64,000 nt of DNA from Mycetocola manganoxydans. Lineage in GTDB: Bacteria; Actinomycetota; Actinomycetes; Actinomycetales; Microbacteriaceae. This document shows, piece by piece, positions 31,615-41,384 of the stretch; within the stretch, counting starts at the first letter, position 1; each line of letters begins with the position of its first letter. The notes below the pieces were generated by a model. The model made no database searches. It was not told where the DNA came from and saw nothing but the letters and a program-made list of their open reading frames with translations. The stretch lies in the NCBI RefSeq assembly GCF_003667545.1, contig NZ_RCUV01000005.1, forward strand, positions 62,001 to 126,000. The letters are read 5' to 3'. Made by a program: the position numbers and the translations under genes.

Positions 31615-32571
31615 ATGGAACTCAACAACATCCACACCCCCGTACTTCTCGAACGATGCATCGAACTGCTCGCCCCGGCGATCAGCAAGCCGGGTGCAGT
31701 GCTCGTCGATGCCACTCTCGGCATGGGCGGCCACGCCGAAGCATTCCTCGAGCGCTTCGAGCACCTCACGCTCGTCGGCCTCGACCGTGACCTCGACGCA
31801 CTGGCGATCGCGGAGGAGCGGCTCAAGCGTTTCGCCGGACGTTTTCATCCCGTGCACACCGTCTACGACGGCATCCGCGAGGCGCTCGACGGGCTCGGCC
31901 TCGAGAGCACAAGCGGCATCCTCTTCGACCTCGGCGTCTCATCGTTCCAACTCGACCAGGTCGACAGGGGATTCTCGTATTCCCAGGACGCGCCCCTCGA
32001 CATGCGGATGGACGCGACGAGTGAGCTCACGGCCGAGCACATTCTTGCGACGTACCGTGAGGGCGACCTCCGCAGGATCTTCGAGGACTATGGCGAGGAA
32101 AAACTCGCCGGCCGTTACGCGCGCAAGATCGTCGAAGCCAGGAGCGTCGCCCCGATCACCCGCTCCGGCCAGCTCGTGCAGCTTCTGCAGGAAGCGACAC
32201 CGGCAGCGGTCTCGCGCGCAGGTCACCCGGCCAAGAGGGTCTTCCAGGCCCTCCGGATCGAAGTCAATACGGAGCTCAAGGTCCTCCGGGCAGCGATTCC
32301 CGCAGCCCTCGAGACGCTCGAAGTAGGCGGACGCATCGTCGTCCTGTCGTACCAGTCACTCGAGGACCGCATCGTCAAGCGGGACTTCCAGGCTGCGACG
32401 GCATCCACGTCGCCCGCCGACCTCCCGGTGGAGCTCCCCGAGCATTCACCGCGATTCAAGCTCCTCGTCAAGGGAGCCGAACTCGCCACAGACGCCGAAA
32501 AAGCAGAGAACCCGCGTGCGACACCCGTCCGGTTGCGCGCGGCTGAACGACTGAAGTTGAGGAACACATGA
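31615..32571 (+). CDS. rsmH: 16S rRNA m4C1402 methyltransferase
   Basis: 318 aa from the ATG at 31615; an ATG at 31579 would add 12 residues not typical of the family. It methylates N4 of C1402 in 16S rRNA near the P site. It shows HTPVLLERC at the start, the SAM motif VLVDATLGMGGHAEAFL, LFDLGVSSFQLD, GFSYSQDAPLDMRMD and the C-terminal VLSYQSLEDRIVKR. The gene ends overlapping the start of the FtsL-like gene by four bases (ATGA). It sits second in the dcw order, as usual. Confidence 0.95.
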   Translation: MELNNIHTPVLLERCIELLAPAISKPGAVLVDATLGMGGHAEAFLERFEHLTLVGLDRDLDALAIAEERLKRFAGRFHPVHTVYDGIREALDGLGLESTSGILFDLGVSSFQLDQVDRGFSYSQDAPLDMRMDATSELTAEHILATYREGDLRRIFEDYGEEKLAGRYARKIVEARSVAPITRSGQLVQLLQEATPAAVSRAGHPAKRVFQALRIEVNTELKVLRAAIPAALETLEVGGRIVVLSYQSLEDRIVKRDFQAATASTSPADLPVELPEHSPRFKLLVKGAELATDAEKAENPRATPVRLRAAERLKLRNT

Positions 32572-33152
32572 GCGCTACCGCCGTCAGCCTCCCGCGCCGT
32601 GCCTTTGCACCGACGCCAACCGAGCACGCCCCCCGGCCGGTTCGCGCCGTTCCGGATGCCGTCGGCCGTCGCGCCCGGCCGAAGCTCGCGTACGCGGTTG
32701 TCGCCGTCGGGGGAGTCCTCGCCATGGTTGTCGCGCAGTTGCTCCTCAGCGTCGGGCTGAGCCACGGTGCATACGAGATGTCAGCGCTGCAGCAGCAGCA
32801 GACCACGCTCGGCTGGCAGCAGCAATCGGTCTCGGACGATCTCATGAACGTGTCTTCACCGCAGTTCATCGCCGCAAACGCCCAGGCTCTCGGCATGGTC
32901 ATCAACGGCACCCCCGCGTACCTCCGCCTCTCTGACGGCGCCATCGTCGGCGTGCCCGCCGCGGCGACGACCGAGACGGAGATTCCGGTGGGGCCGTCGA
33001 CGCTCGTCGGTAACTCGCTCCTCGACGGAGTGCCACTCGTGACCGTTCCCGGAGCAACGGTGGATCCGGCGGCAGCAGGCGTGGCAGACGCCGACGCGAC
33101 GGCCGCGCCCGTATCGTTGGAAAACGGCATCCCCGCGCCACAGACCCGCTAG
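32568..33152 (+). CDS. FtsL-like septum protein
   Basis: 194 aa. A basic, proline-rich cytoplasmic part (residues 1-42) is followed by one membrane helix (KLAYAVVAVGGVLAMVVAQLLL) and a short Gln-rich coiled segment (ALQQQQTTLGWQQQ), then a low-complexity outer part with many Ala, Val, Thr and Pro. This topology and its place between rsmH and ftsI identify it as the FtsL/Rv2164c equivalent. FtsL joins FtsB/DivIC and FtsQ to activate FtsWI. The sequence itself is poorly conserved in actinobacteria, so the call depends on position. Confidence 0.75.
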   Translation: MSATAVSLPRRAFAPTPTEHAPRPVRAVPDAVGRRARPKLAYAVVAVGGVLAMVVAQLLLSVGLSHGAYEMSALQQQQTTLGWQQQSVSDDLMNVSSPQFIAANAQALGMVINGTPAYLRLSDGAIVGVPAAATTETEIPVGPSTLVGNSLLDGVPLVTVPGATVDPAAAGVADADATAAPVSLENGIPAPQTR

Positions 33153-33167
33153 GCGCCGGAGGTAGGG

Positions 33168-34979
33168 ATGCCACGGCTCAAAGGACGGCGCGTGGTCAAA
33201 CACTCACTCTCAACCCGACGTCGCGTGACCGTCGCAATCCTCTGCGTCGTGGTCATCGTCGGTGCGTTCGTCGTCCGGCTCATCGACATCCAGGTGGTCC
33301 GCGCTGATCAGCTCGTCGCTGCCTCACTCGAGAAGACCTCTGGTGCCGGGACCCTGTACGCGCCTCGCGGAAACATCGTCGACACCAATGGCACCCTGCT
33401 CGCCGGAAGCGTTACCCGCTTCGACGTCACCATCTCGCCGGTCGACGTCGACGACGTCGACCGCATCGACGACGACGGCAACAAGGTGACCATCCCGGCG
33501 GCAGACGCTCTCGCCGAGGTCGCTGCCGTCACAGGTCAAAAGGCTGAGGACGTGCAGAAGATCGTCGCGGACGCGCTCGAGAAGGATGCGTCGGCGAACT
33601 TCGCTTTTCTGACCCGCGGGGTCGGGTACGACACCTATCAGGCGCTCATGGAGCTGAAGAAGAGCGGCACGTGGTGGATCTACACCCAGCAGACCTCGGG
33701 GCGGACCTATCCGAACGGAGCCGTTGCCGGTGGCGTGCTTGGCTTCGTCGGCAGCGACAACGCCGGTCTCGGTGGGCTTGAACTGGCGCAGGACTCCTGC
33801 CTCACCGGTCAGAACGGCACACAGGCATTCCAGCGTTCGAAGGACAATGTTGCACTCCCCGGCACGACGACCATCACGAAAGAGCCTGAACCCGGCGGTG
33901 AGCTCAAGCTGACCCTCGACGCCGACCTCAACTGGTACATGCAGCAGCTTGTTGCTTCCCAGGTCACAGCCCAGCAGGCGGCGTGGGGCACCATCGTCGT
34001 GACCGAGGCGAAGACCGGGAAGATCCGGGCCATTGCCGAGGCGCCATCGCTCGACCCCAACGACGTCTCGGCGACAGCGGCCGAAGAACGACGATCGCGC
34101 GTCTTCCAAAACAGGTTCGAGCCTGGCTCCGTCTTCAAGCCCCTCACCGCGGCATCCCTCATCGATGCGGGGCTCGCCACCCCGGCGTCCCAGGTGATCG
34201 CCGACTACCGCTACAAGCCGAAGAACGGGGCGAGCATCAAGGACGCGCTCCCGCACGAACGCCAGCAACTGACACTCGCCGGCGTGCTCCAGACCTCGTC
34301 CAACACGGGCACCAGCCAGCTGGGTGAGAAGCTGAGCGCTGAAAAACGCTACAACTACCTCGATGCCTTCGGATTCGGCCACGCGAGTGGCCTCAAGTTC
34401 CCCGGAGAACAAAAGGGCGTCCTCCACCCGTGGCAGGAGTGGGACAACCAGACCTACTACACCACCATGTTCGGTCAGGGAGTCGACGTCACGGGCATCG
34501 AGCTTGCCGGTGCCTATCAGGCTCTCGCCAACTTGGGTGAGAAGCTCCCGCTCCAGCTGATCGAAGGCTGCAGCTACCCGGACGGCACCGTGACCGGTGC
34601 ACCCGAGAAGGCCAAGCCGGAGCGCATCGTCTCCGAGAAAGCGGCGCTCGAAACCCTGGGAATGATGGAAACCGTCGTCACCGAAGGCTTCTGGTCGGAG
34701 TCGCTCGAGATCCCCGGTTACCGTGTCGCCGCCAAGTCAGGAACGGGCGAGCAGATCATCGACGGTATACTTCAAGACACGTTCTATTCATCGATGGCAG
34801 GCGCAGTTCCGGCCGATGACCCCGAGTATGTGGTCACCGTCACCCTGAAGGATCCGCTCTACAAGCGGTCATCAGCTGCAGCTGCTCCGGTTTTCAAGGA
34901 AGCCGTCCTCCAGGTGATCAAGAAGTACGGAATCCCGCCGTCGACCACCCCCGGCGCGAACTACCCCGGAACCTACTAA
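33168..34979 (+). CDS. ftsI: Septal transpeptidase FtsI/PbpB
   Basis: 603 aa. Septum-specific class B penicillin-binding protein that cross-links peptidoglycan. A single N-terminal membrane helix (VTVAILCVVVIVGAFVVRLIDI), the dimer/pedestal domain, then the transpeptidase domain with the SxxK active site SVFK (Ser near 321), SxN as SSN and KSG as AAKSGTGEQ. The ATG at 33168 follows GGAGG. The next gene is murF after a 68-base gap that carries a short hairpin; murE, normally between them, is missing. Confidence 0.95.
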   Translation: MPRLKGRRVVKHSLSTRRRVTVAILCVVVIVGAFVVRLIDIQVVRADQLVAASLEKTSGAGTLYAPRGNIVDTNGTLLAGSVTRFDVTISPVDVDDVDRIDDDGNKVTIPAADALAEVAAVTGQKAEDVQKIVADALEKDASANFAFLTRGVGYDTYQALMELKKSGTWWIYTQQTSGRTYPNGAVAGGVLGFVGSDNAGLGGLELAQDSCLTGQNGTQAFQRSKDNVALPGTTTITKEPEPGGELKLTLDADLNWYMQQLVASQVTAQQAAWGTIVVTEAKTGKIRAIAEAPSLDPNDVSATAAEERRSRVFQNRFEPGSVFKPLTAASLIDAGLATPASQVIADYRYKPKNGASIKDALPHERQQLTLAGVLQTSSNTGTSQLGEKLSAEKRYNYLDAFGFGHASGLKFPGEQKGVLHPWQEWDNQTYYTTMFGQGVDVTGIELAGAYQALANLGEKLPLQLIEGCSYPDGTVTGAPEKAKPERIVSEKAALETLGMMETVVTEGFWSESLEIPGYRVAAKSGTGEQIIDGILQDTFYSSMAGAVPADDPEYVVTVTLKDPLYKRSSAAAAPVFKEAVLQVIKKYGIPPSTTPGANYPGTY

Positions 34980-34986
34980 CCCATGC

Positions 34987-35010
34987 GTGCGAGCACATTT
35001 CCCCTCGCAC
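34987..35010 (+). promoter_or_regulatory. Hairpin between ftsI and murF
   Basis: GTGCGAG (34987-34993) and CTCGCAC (35004-35010) flank ten bases. It stands where murE would be expected and upstream of a murF start that lacks a good ribosome-binding site. It may be an RNA-processing or attenuation element. Confidence 0.3.
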
Positions 35011-35047
35011 AGGCCGCACCCCGCCGTGCCGGAAAGACCTACTTTTT

Positions 35048-36463
35048 ATGATTCGTTTGACGCTGTCCGAGATCGCCGACCGGCTCTCGGGAACCCTCCA
35101 CCCGGGAACGACCGACGCTGCGGGCGGCACCATCGTCGACGGCCCGGTTGAGACCGACTCCCGGGAGATCGTGCCAGGAGGCATCTTCGTCGCCAAACGT
35201 GGTGACGACACCGACGGTCACCTGTTCGTCGGAGCCGCCCTCGCGAAGGGCGCGACCCTCGCCATCGTCGAGCACCCCGTCGACGATCCGATCGCCCAGA
35301 TCGTGGTTGCGGATGCCGTCGCGGCGCTGGGCGAGCTCGCCCGGTTCGTGGTCGAGCGCGTGCGTTCGACGGGCGAACTGACCGTCATCGGCATCACCGG
35401 TTCAAACGGTAAGACCACCACCAAGAACATGCTCGAGCGGATCCTCTCCGCCGAGGGTGAAACCGTAGCCCCGATCCGTTCGTTCAACAACGCCGTCGGT
35501 GCACCGACCACGATGCTCCGCGTCACCGATTCCACCCGGTACCTCATCGTCGAGATGGGTGCGAGCGGAATCGGCGACATCGCCCGGCTCGTCGCTCTCG
35601 CGCGTCCGGACGTCGGGGTCGTCCTCAAAGTGGGCCTCGCTCACGCCGGCGGCTTCGGCGGAATCGAGTCGACCCTCGCGGCGAAGACTGAGATGGTCAC
35701 CGACCTGCCCGAGACAGGAGTCGCCGTCCTCAACGCCGACGATCCACGCGTGGCGTCCATGGCGGACAAGACCCCCGCCAGGGTCCTGCGTTTCGGTTCC
35801 GAAGTCGACGCCGACATCCGGGCCACCGATATCGCAGGCACCCGTACCGGGACGAACTTCACCGTGCACGCACCGGGGGAGGACCCTGCCCCCGTCCGTC
35901 TTCGCGTTCTCGGTGAGCACCACGTCTCGAACGCCCTCGCCGCGATCAGCGTGGCGACCACGCTCGGTGTACCGCTTGCCCGCTCGGCCGCCGCACTGGG
36001 GACTTTGGCGCGAGCGGAACGCTGGAGGATGGAAGTTCTCGGTGGCCGGGACGACGTCACGATCATCAACGATGCCTACAACGCGAGCCCTGACTCGATG
36101 TCGGCTGCCATCAAGACGCTCGCCCAGATCTCCGAACCAGGCAAGCGCACGATTGCTGTGCTCGGCGCGATGAGTGAACTCGGAGAATACTCCGGTGAAG
36201 AACACGACCGGATCGGCCTGCAACTCGTCCGGCTCAACATCTCGCGCCTCGTCGTCGTCGGACCCGAGGCACGCCGCCTGCACATCAGCGCGATCAACGA
36301 GGGGTCGTGGGATGGCGAGAGCGTGTACTTTGACGATATGGACGCGGCCTACGACTACCTCGCTGCTGAAATCATCCCGGGGGACACGGTGCTCGTGAAA
36401 TCCTCCAACTCTGCCCAGCTGAGATTCCTGGGCGACCGGTTAGGAGACCTCTTCTCGTGGTAG
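35048..36463 (+). CDS. murF: UDP-MurNAc-tripeptide-D-Ala-D-Ala ligase
   Basis: 471 aa. It adds D-Ala-D-Ala to the UDP-muramyl tripeptide. The Mur ligase P-loop is [15 protein letters not shown], followed by [25 protein letters not shown] and [10 protein letters not shown], which are MurF features and distinguish it from Mur[14 protein letters not shown] near the C-terminus is also typical. No strong Shine-Dalgarno sequence precedes the ATG (ACTTTTT before it). It overlaps mraY by seven bases. Confidence 0.95.
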   Translation: MIRLTLSEIADRLSGTLHPGTTDAAGGTIVDGPVETDSREIVPGGIFVAKRGDDTDGHLFVGAALAKGATLAIVEHPVDDPIAQIVVADAVAALGELARFVVERVRSTGELTVIGITGSNGKTTTKNMLERILSAEGETVAPIRSFNNAVGAPTTMLRVTDSTRYLIVEMGASGIGDIARLVALARPDVGVVLKVGLAHAGGFGGIESTLAAKTEMVTDLPETGVAVLNADDPRVASMADKTPARVLRFGSEVDADIRATDIAGTRTGTNFTVHAPGEDPAPVRLRVLGEHHVSNALAAISVATTLGVPLARSAAALGTLARAERWRMEVLGGRDDVTIINDAYNASPDSMSAAIKTLAQISEPGKRTIAVLGAMSELGEYSGEEHDRIGLQLVRLNISRLVVVGPEARRLHISAINEGSWDGESVYFDDMDAAYDYLAAEIIPGDTVLVKSSNSAQLRFLGDRLGDLFSW

Positions 36464-37551
36464 CACTTCTCACGGCAGGCGCCCTGGCGATGGCGTTCTC
36501 GCTGTTCCTCACGCCGGTGTTCGTCAAACTGTTCAAGAAACTCGAGTGGGGCCAGTTCATCCGCGATGACGGTCCCAAGTCGCACCACGCCAAGCGCGGA
36601 ACCGCGACCATGGGTGGACTCGTCATCATCGCGGCGACGCTGTTCGGCTTCTTCACGGCGATGCTCATCACCGGCGACACGATCAGTGTGTCAGCACTTC
36701 TCGTTCTGTTCATGATGGTCGGTCTCGGCGTCGTCGGCTTCATCGACGACTTCACGAAGACCCGCAAGCAGCGAAGCCTCGGTCTCGGGGGATGGGCAAA
36801 AATCTTCGGACAGGTGCTCGTCGCGGTGACCTTCGGAATCCTCGCCATCAACTTCCCGACGGCGGAGGGTGTGACCCCCGCCTCCACGGCGATCTCGGCG
36901 ACGCGCGACCTGCCGATCGATCTGATGATTCTCGGTCCGGTGATCGGGGTCACCCTGTACCTGCTCTGGACGAGCTTCATCGTGACGGCAGCTTCCAACG
37001 GTGTCAACGTGACCGACGGACTTGACGGGCTCGCCACCGGAGCATCGATCCTCGCCATCGGCTCGTACGTGATCATCGGGTTCTGGCAGTACAACCAGTC
37101 CTGCGCCGCTCTCGGTCTCGCTGACGACGTGGCATACAAATGCTACGAGGTCCGCGACCCGCTGGCTCTGGCCATCGTCGCCGCTGCCATCTGCGGCGCG
37201 CTCATCGGATTCCTGTGGTGGAACACCTCCCCAGCGTCGATCTTCCTCGGTGACACCGGGTCCCTCGCACTCGGCGGCGCCATCGCCGCCCTCGCGATCC
37301 TCACGCGCACCGAACTGCTCCTCGTGCTCATCGGCGGCCTCTTCGTCATCGAGACCGGCTCCGTCATCGTGCAGCGCGCGTACTTCAAGGTCACCGGCGG
37401 CAAACGGATCTTCCGGATGAGCCCGATCCACCACCACTTCGAACTCAAGGGCTGGGCCGAAGTCACCGTCGTCGTCCGGTTCTGGATCGTCGGTGGGCTC
37501 CTCGTCGCCGCCGGCGTCGGAACCTTCTACCTCGAGTGGATCCTGAGATAA
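36457..37551 (+). CDS. mraY: Phospho-MurNAc-pentapeptide translocase
   Basis: 364 aa polytopic membrane enzyme that moves phospho-MurNAc-pentapeptide to undecaprenyl phosphate, giving lipid I. About ten helices. Signatures: [34 protein letters not shown] with the catalytic Asp residues, [12 protein letters not shown] and [16 protein letters not shown] start overlaps the murF end. An extra 25-30 residue loop with a Cys pair (NQSCAAL and YKCYEV) lies after helix 6, facing the outside by topology, and is worth noting as lineage-specific. Confidence 0.95.
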   Translation: MVALLTAGALAMAFSLFLTPVFVKLFKKLEWGQFIRDDGPKSHHAKRGTATMGGLVIIAATLFGFFTAMLITGDTISVSALLVLFMMVGLGVVGFIDDFTKTRKQRSLGLGGWAKIFGQVLVAVTFGILAINFPTAEGVTPASTAISATRDLPIDLMILGPVIGVTLYLLWTSFIVTAASNGVNVTDGLDGLATGASILAIGSYVIIGFWQYNQSCAALGLADDVAYKCYEVRDPLALAIVAAAICGALIGFLWWNTSPASIFLGDTGSLALGGAIAALAILTRTELLLVLIGGLFVIETGSVIVQRAYFKVTGGKRIFRMSPIHHHFELKGWAEVTVVVRFWIVGGLLVAAGVGTFYLEWILR

Positions 37552-37553
37552 CC

Positions 37554-39071
37554 ATGACGAACCGACTGGACACCCTGACCAGCTGGCGCGCCGACTGGAC
37601 CGGACTCCGTGTCGGGGTCCTCGGCCTCGGCGTCACCGGATTCTCCGTCGCGGACACTCTCGCCGAACTCGGTGCCGATGTCCTCGTCGTCGCGTCGAAG
37701 GCTCCAGATGAGCGCGCGGGACTCCTCAATGTCATCGGAGCGCGCCTCGTGCGCAGCGACCTCGACACCGCCCCGGCGGAACTCGTCGAGCACCGTGCAG
37801 ACGTTCTCGTCGTGTCTCCGGGGTTCGCCCCGTCGCATCCATTGCTCGTCTGGGCCGCTGAACAGGGCATCCCGGTCTGGGGCGACGTCGAACTGGCCTG
37901 GCGGGTTCGCGACAAGGTTGGCACCCCCGCCGAGTGGATCCTCGTCACGGGGACGAACGGCAAGACGACGAGCGTCCAGCTGACGGCCGCGATGATCGCC
38001 GAGGCAGGTCTCCGCGTCGCCCCGTGCGGCAACATCGGCATCCCGGTACTCGACGCGATCCGCGACCCGCAGGGCTTCGACGTGCTCGTCGTCGAACTGT
38101 CGAGCTACCAGCTCCACTACCTGGCCGGGCAGGCAGGTCCCGACAAAGTGACTCCATATTCGAGCGTCTGCCTCAACATCGCCGATGACCACCTCGACTG
38201 GCACGGTTCCCTTGAGGCCTACATCGCCGCGAAGGGCGAGGTCTACTCGCGGACGAAGGTGGCGTGCGTCTACAACCGTTCGGATGCCGTCACCGAGCGA
38301 CTCGTGAGGGACGCCGACGTCTCCGATGGCGCGCGAGCCATCGGTTTCGGCCTCGGGGTGCCTGGGCCGAGCGATCTCGGGATCGTCGACGGCATCCTCG
38401 TCGACCGAGCCTTCCTCGAGGAGCGCTTCACCTCCGCGCTCGAACTCACCACCGTCGACGACCTTGCCGCAGCAGGGCTCGCGGCGCCCCACATCGTCGC
38501 CAATGTGCTCGCGGCCGCCGCCCTCGCTCGATCCTTCGGTGTGGCGCCGGCGATCATTTCCCGCGCGCTCTCGACGTTCTCGCTCGATGCCCACCGCATC
38601 CAGCTCGTTCTCACTGCCGGTGGAGTCGGCTGGGTGAACGATTCGAAGGCCACCAATCCCCACGCCGCCGACGCCTCGCTCCGCTCGTATCCCTCCGTCG
38701 TCTGGATCCTCGGCGGTCTGCTCAAGGGCGTCGACGTCGGCGACCTCGTCGCCCGTCACGCCGATCGCCTCCGCGGAGCCGTCGTCATCGGCGTCGACCG
38801 TGTCGCGGTACTCGCCGCATTCGAGCGACACGCCCCGGAAGTCCCTGTGTTCGAGGTGACGGCGGATGACACTGGAAACGTCATGACCCAGGCCGTCGAC
38901 CTGGCGAGCGGGGTAGCGGCGTCAGGCGACGTCGTCCTCCTCGCTCCCGCCGCGGCATCCATGGACCAGTTCGCGGATTACGCCGAACGGGGCAGACAAT
39001 TCAGTGACGCCGTGCAGAAACGATGGGGAGGATCGAGAGATGAGCGCCCCGACGACCAGTCGCACCGGTAG
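37554..39071 (+). CDS. murD: UDP-MurNAc-L-Ala--D-Glu ligase
   Basis: 505 aa from the ATG at 37554, two bases after the mraY stop; a GTG at 37536 would overlap mraY. It adds D-Glu to UDP-MurNAc-aminoacid. Shows an N-terminal Rossmann part (VGVLGLGVTGFSVADTLAELG), the P-loop VTGTNGKTTSVQL, NIGIPVLDA, LSSYQLHYL, NIADDHLDWHG and the late VNDSKATNPHAA. All are MurD features. Its end overlaps the ftsW start. Confidence 0.95.
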   Translation: MTNRLDTLTSWRADWTGLRVGVLGLGVTGFSVADTLAELGADVLVVASKAPDERAGLLNVIGARLVRSDLDTAPAELVEHRADVLVVSPGFAPSHPLLVWAAEQGIPVWGDVELAWRVRDKVGTPAEWILVTGTNGKTTSVQLTAAMIAEAGLRVAPCGNIGIPVLDAIRDPQGFDVLVVELSSYQLHYLAGQAGPDKVTPYSSVCLNIADDHLDWHGSLEAYIAAKGEVYSRTKVACVYNRSDAVTERLVRDADVSDGARAIGFGLGVPGPSDLGIVDGILVDRAFLEERFTSALELTTVDDLAAAGLAAPHIVANVLAAAALARSFGVAPAIISRALSTFSLDAHRIQLVLTAGGVGWVNDSKATNPHAADASLRSYPSVVWILGGLLKGVDVGDLVARHADRLRGAVVIGVDRVAVLAAFERHAPEVPVFEVTADDTGNVMTQAVDLASGVAASGDVVLLAPAAASMDQFADYAERGRQFSDAVQKRWGGSRDERPDDQSHR

Positions 39072-40248
39072 CGACGACCGACCGGCATCCGCCCGGATCT
39101 CCCTCGGGCACACGCTCACCCCGCAGTCGAAGAACTATCTGCTCGTCCTCGGCACGACCCTGTTTCTCGTCGGGGTCGGGCTGGTGATCATCCTGTCGTC
39201 GTCGTCCGTCGATTCCTTCCTCGACAACAAAGGCTTCTTCGGAGGGTTCTGGAAGCAGGCCACCTACGCGGTGATCGGTATTCCGCTCATGCTCGTGATC
39301 AGCCGGATTCCCGCGAAGTTCTGGAAACGGTGGGCCTGGGTCGTTCTCGGTGGCGCTCTGCTGCTGCAGCTCCTCGTCTTCTCGCCTCTCGGCTTCGGGA
39401 GCGGTGGAAACCGCAACTGGATCGCCGTCGGCCCGCTCAACGGACAGCCATCGGAATTGCTCAAGCTGGCTCTCGCGATCTGGCTCGGTGCTGTTCTCAG
39501 CCGGAAGATGGCGTTGCTGTCGGACTGGAAGCACGCGTTCATCCCTGCGATCCCGGTGAGTGCACTCGCACTCGGACTCGTTCTTGCCGGTCACGACCTC
39601 GGAACGGTCGTCGTGATGGGAGGACTCGTGTTCGGCGCGCTGTTCTTCTCCAACGTCAAACTCCGTTTCCTCGCCGTCCCCGTTCTCGCCGGCATCCTGA
39701 TGTTCTTCGTCATGGCGATCATGAGCCCGAACCGGATGGCCAGGATCATGACGTTCCTCGACGAGGAGTGCCTCGACTATGAAGGTCTGTGCTGGCAGCC
39801 GCTTCACGGAACCTGGGCTCTCGCAAACGGGGGAGTGTTCGGCCTCGGACTGGGCAACTCGCGTGAGAAATATTCCTGGCTCCCCGCTGCATCCGACGAC
39901 TACATCTTCGCGATCATCGGTGAGGAGCTCGGACTGATCGGTGGGGTCGTCGTCCTCGTCATGTTCGTGCTGCTCGCTGTCGGCTTCGTTCGCATCATCC
40001 GCGCCAGTTCCGATCCCTTTGTCCGCATCACGACCGGCGCAATTCTCGTCTGGATCGTCGGCCAGGCGTTCATCAACATCGGGGTCGTTCTTCGCCTGCT
40101 CCCGGTGCTCGGTGTTCCGCTCCCATTCATCTCCGCAGGAGGAACTGCTCTCTTGACATCACTCGCCGCCATCGGAATCGTGCTCGCCTTCGCGAGGGAA
40201 CAATCTTCGCCCCGGAGCGCTCTCGCCGAAGGGCGGTTCCAGTCATGA
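39040..40248 (+). CDS. ftsW: SEDS peptidoglycan glycosyltransferase FtsW
   Basis: 402 aa from the ATG at 39040, inside the end of murD. It polymerises lipid II at the septum together with FtsI. About ten membrane helices; the SEDS motif region GGNRNWIAVGPLNGQPSELLKLAL near residue 130, HDLGTVVVMGGL, LANGGVFGLGLGNSREKYSWLPAASDDYIFAIIGEELGL split over the loop, and VPLPFISAGGTALL at the C-terminus. A long cytoplasmic N-terminal tail (about 28 residues) precedes the first helix. Four-base overlap (ATGA) with murG. Confidence 0.94.
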   Translation: MSAPTTSRTGSDDRPASARISLGHTLTPQSKNYLLVLGTTLFLVGVGLVIILSSSSVDSFLDNKGFFGGFWKQATYAVIGIPLMLVISRIPAKFWKRWAWVVLGGALLLQLLVFSPLGFGSGGNRNWIAVGPLNGQPSELLKLALAIWLGAVLSRKMALLSDWKHAFIPAIPVSALALGLVLAGHDLGTVVVMGGLVFGALFFSNVKLRFLAVPVLAGILMFFVMAIMSPNRMARIMTFLDEECLDYEGLCWQPLHGTWALANGGVFGLGLGNSREKYSWLPAASDDYIFAIIGEELGLIGGVVVLVMFVLLAVGFVRIIRASSDPFVRITTGAILVWIVGQAFINIGVVLRLLPVLGVPLPFISAGGTALLTSLAAIGIVLAFAREQSSPRSALAEGRFQS

Positions 40249-41321
40249 CCGCGTACCTTCTCGCCGGCGGCGGTACCGCCGGTCACGTCAATCCGCTCCT
40301 GGCCGTCGCGGACGCCATCACCGAGCGTGAGCCCGACGCGCAGGTCCTCGTCCTCGGAACGAAGGAGGGGCTGGAGTCCAGGCTCGTTCCCGAACGCGGT
40401 TACGAACTCCTGACCATCGCGAAGCTCCCGTTCCCACGACGGATCAATCGCCGCGCGCTGAGCTTCGGGTCGCGGTTCCGGCAGGCAGTGTCCGAGATCG
40501 TCGCGATGATCGCTGAGCACAACATCGACGTCGTTGTCGGATTCGGCGGCTACGCCTCGGCGCCCGCGTATCTCGCAGCGCGTCGCGCAGGCATCCCGGT
40601 CGTCGTCCACGAGGCGAACGCGAAGCCTGGGCTTGCCAACCGGCTCGGAGCGCGATTCACTCCGTTCGTCGGAGTCGCCTTCCACGGGACGAAACTGCGC
40701 CAGTCCCGCTTCGTCGGGATGCCGCTCCGACGCGAGATCGAACGTCTCGATCGAGACGTGGCGAGAAAAGAAGCGGCCGACCTGTTCGGGCTCGCGGGCG
40801 ACCGGCCCACGCTCCTCGTCACCGGCGGTTCACTCGGCGCACGCCGGGTCAACGAGACCATCTTCGCGTCACGGCAGACGATCATCGACGCCGGCTACCA
40901 GATCCTCCACATCGTCGGAAGTAAATCCGACCTCACCGACCCGGGAACCGAGCACTACCACCTCGTGAACTATTGCGACCGGATGGACCTCGCCCTCGCC
41001 GTCGCCGACTTCGCCGTGTCCCGCGCGGGCGCTGCCACCGTATCCGAACTCTCAGCGCTCGGGATCCCCGCCGCGTATGTTCCCTATCCTGTCGGCAACG
41101 GCGAGCAGCGCTACAACGCCGCAGACGCAGTCCATGCCGGGGGAGCGGTCATCGTCCTCGACGCCAAATTCACCCCGGAGTGGATCGAGACCTCGCTCGT
41201 CCCGCTGATCACCGACCGGATGCGGGTCCAGGACATGGCCGTGCAGTCCCGGCTGATGGGCACCCTCGAGGGCACCAGCCGGATGTACGACCTCATTCAC
41301 GAATCCCTCGCCGGGCGCTGA
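40245..41321 (+). CDS. murG: Lipid II synthase MurG
   Basis: 358 aa. It transfers GlcNAc from UDP-GlcNAc to lipid I at the inner membrane face. GT-B fold signs: YLLAGGGTAGHVNPLLAVA near the start, VVGFGGYASAPAYLAAR, VVHEANAKPGLANRLGA, LLVTGGSLGARRVNE and the C-terminal SRAGAATVSELSALGIPAAYVPYP. The start overlaps ftsW by four bases, so translation is likely coupled. It is followed by a 63-base gap before murC. Confidence 0.96.
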   Translation: MTAYLLAGGGTAGHVNPLLAVADAITEREPDAQVLVLGTKEGLESRLVPERGYELLTIAKLPFPRRINRRALSFGSRFRQAVSEIVAMIAEHNIDVVVGFGGYASAPAYLAARRAGIPVVVHEANAKPGLANRLGARFTPFVGVAFHGTKLRQSRFVGMPLRREIERLDRDVARKEAADLFGLAGDRPTLLVTGGSLGARRVNETIFASRQTIIDAGYQILHIVGSKSDLTDPGTEHYHLVNYCDRMDLALAVADFAVSRAGAATVSELSALGIPAAYVPYPVGNGEQRYNAADAVHAGGAVIVLDAKFTPEWIETSLVPLITDRMRVQDMAVQSRLMGTLEGTSRMYDLIHESLAGR

Positions 41322-41384
41322 CACCCAGCCCCATGCGTTATAACTGAACCTTCCGTACAGCCCAGAGAATAGCGAGTACCCAGC

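Noticed and set aside
35048-36463. Mur ligase considered as MurE
   Set aside because: FNNAVGAP and [10 protein letters not shown] are MurF signatures, and the MurE substrate-recognition motif is absent.
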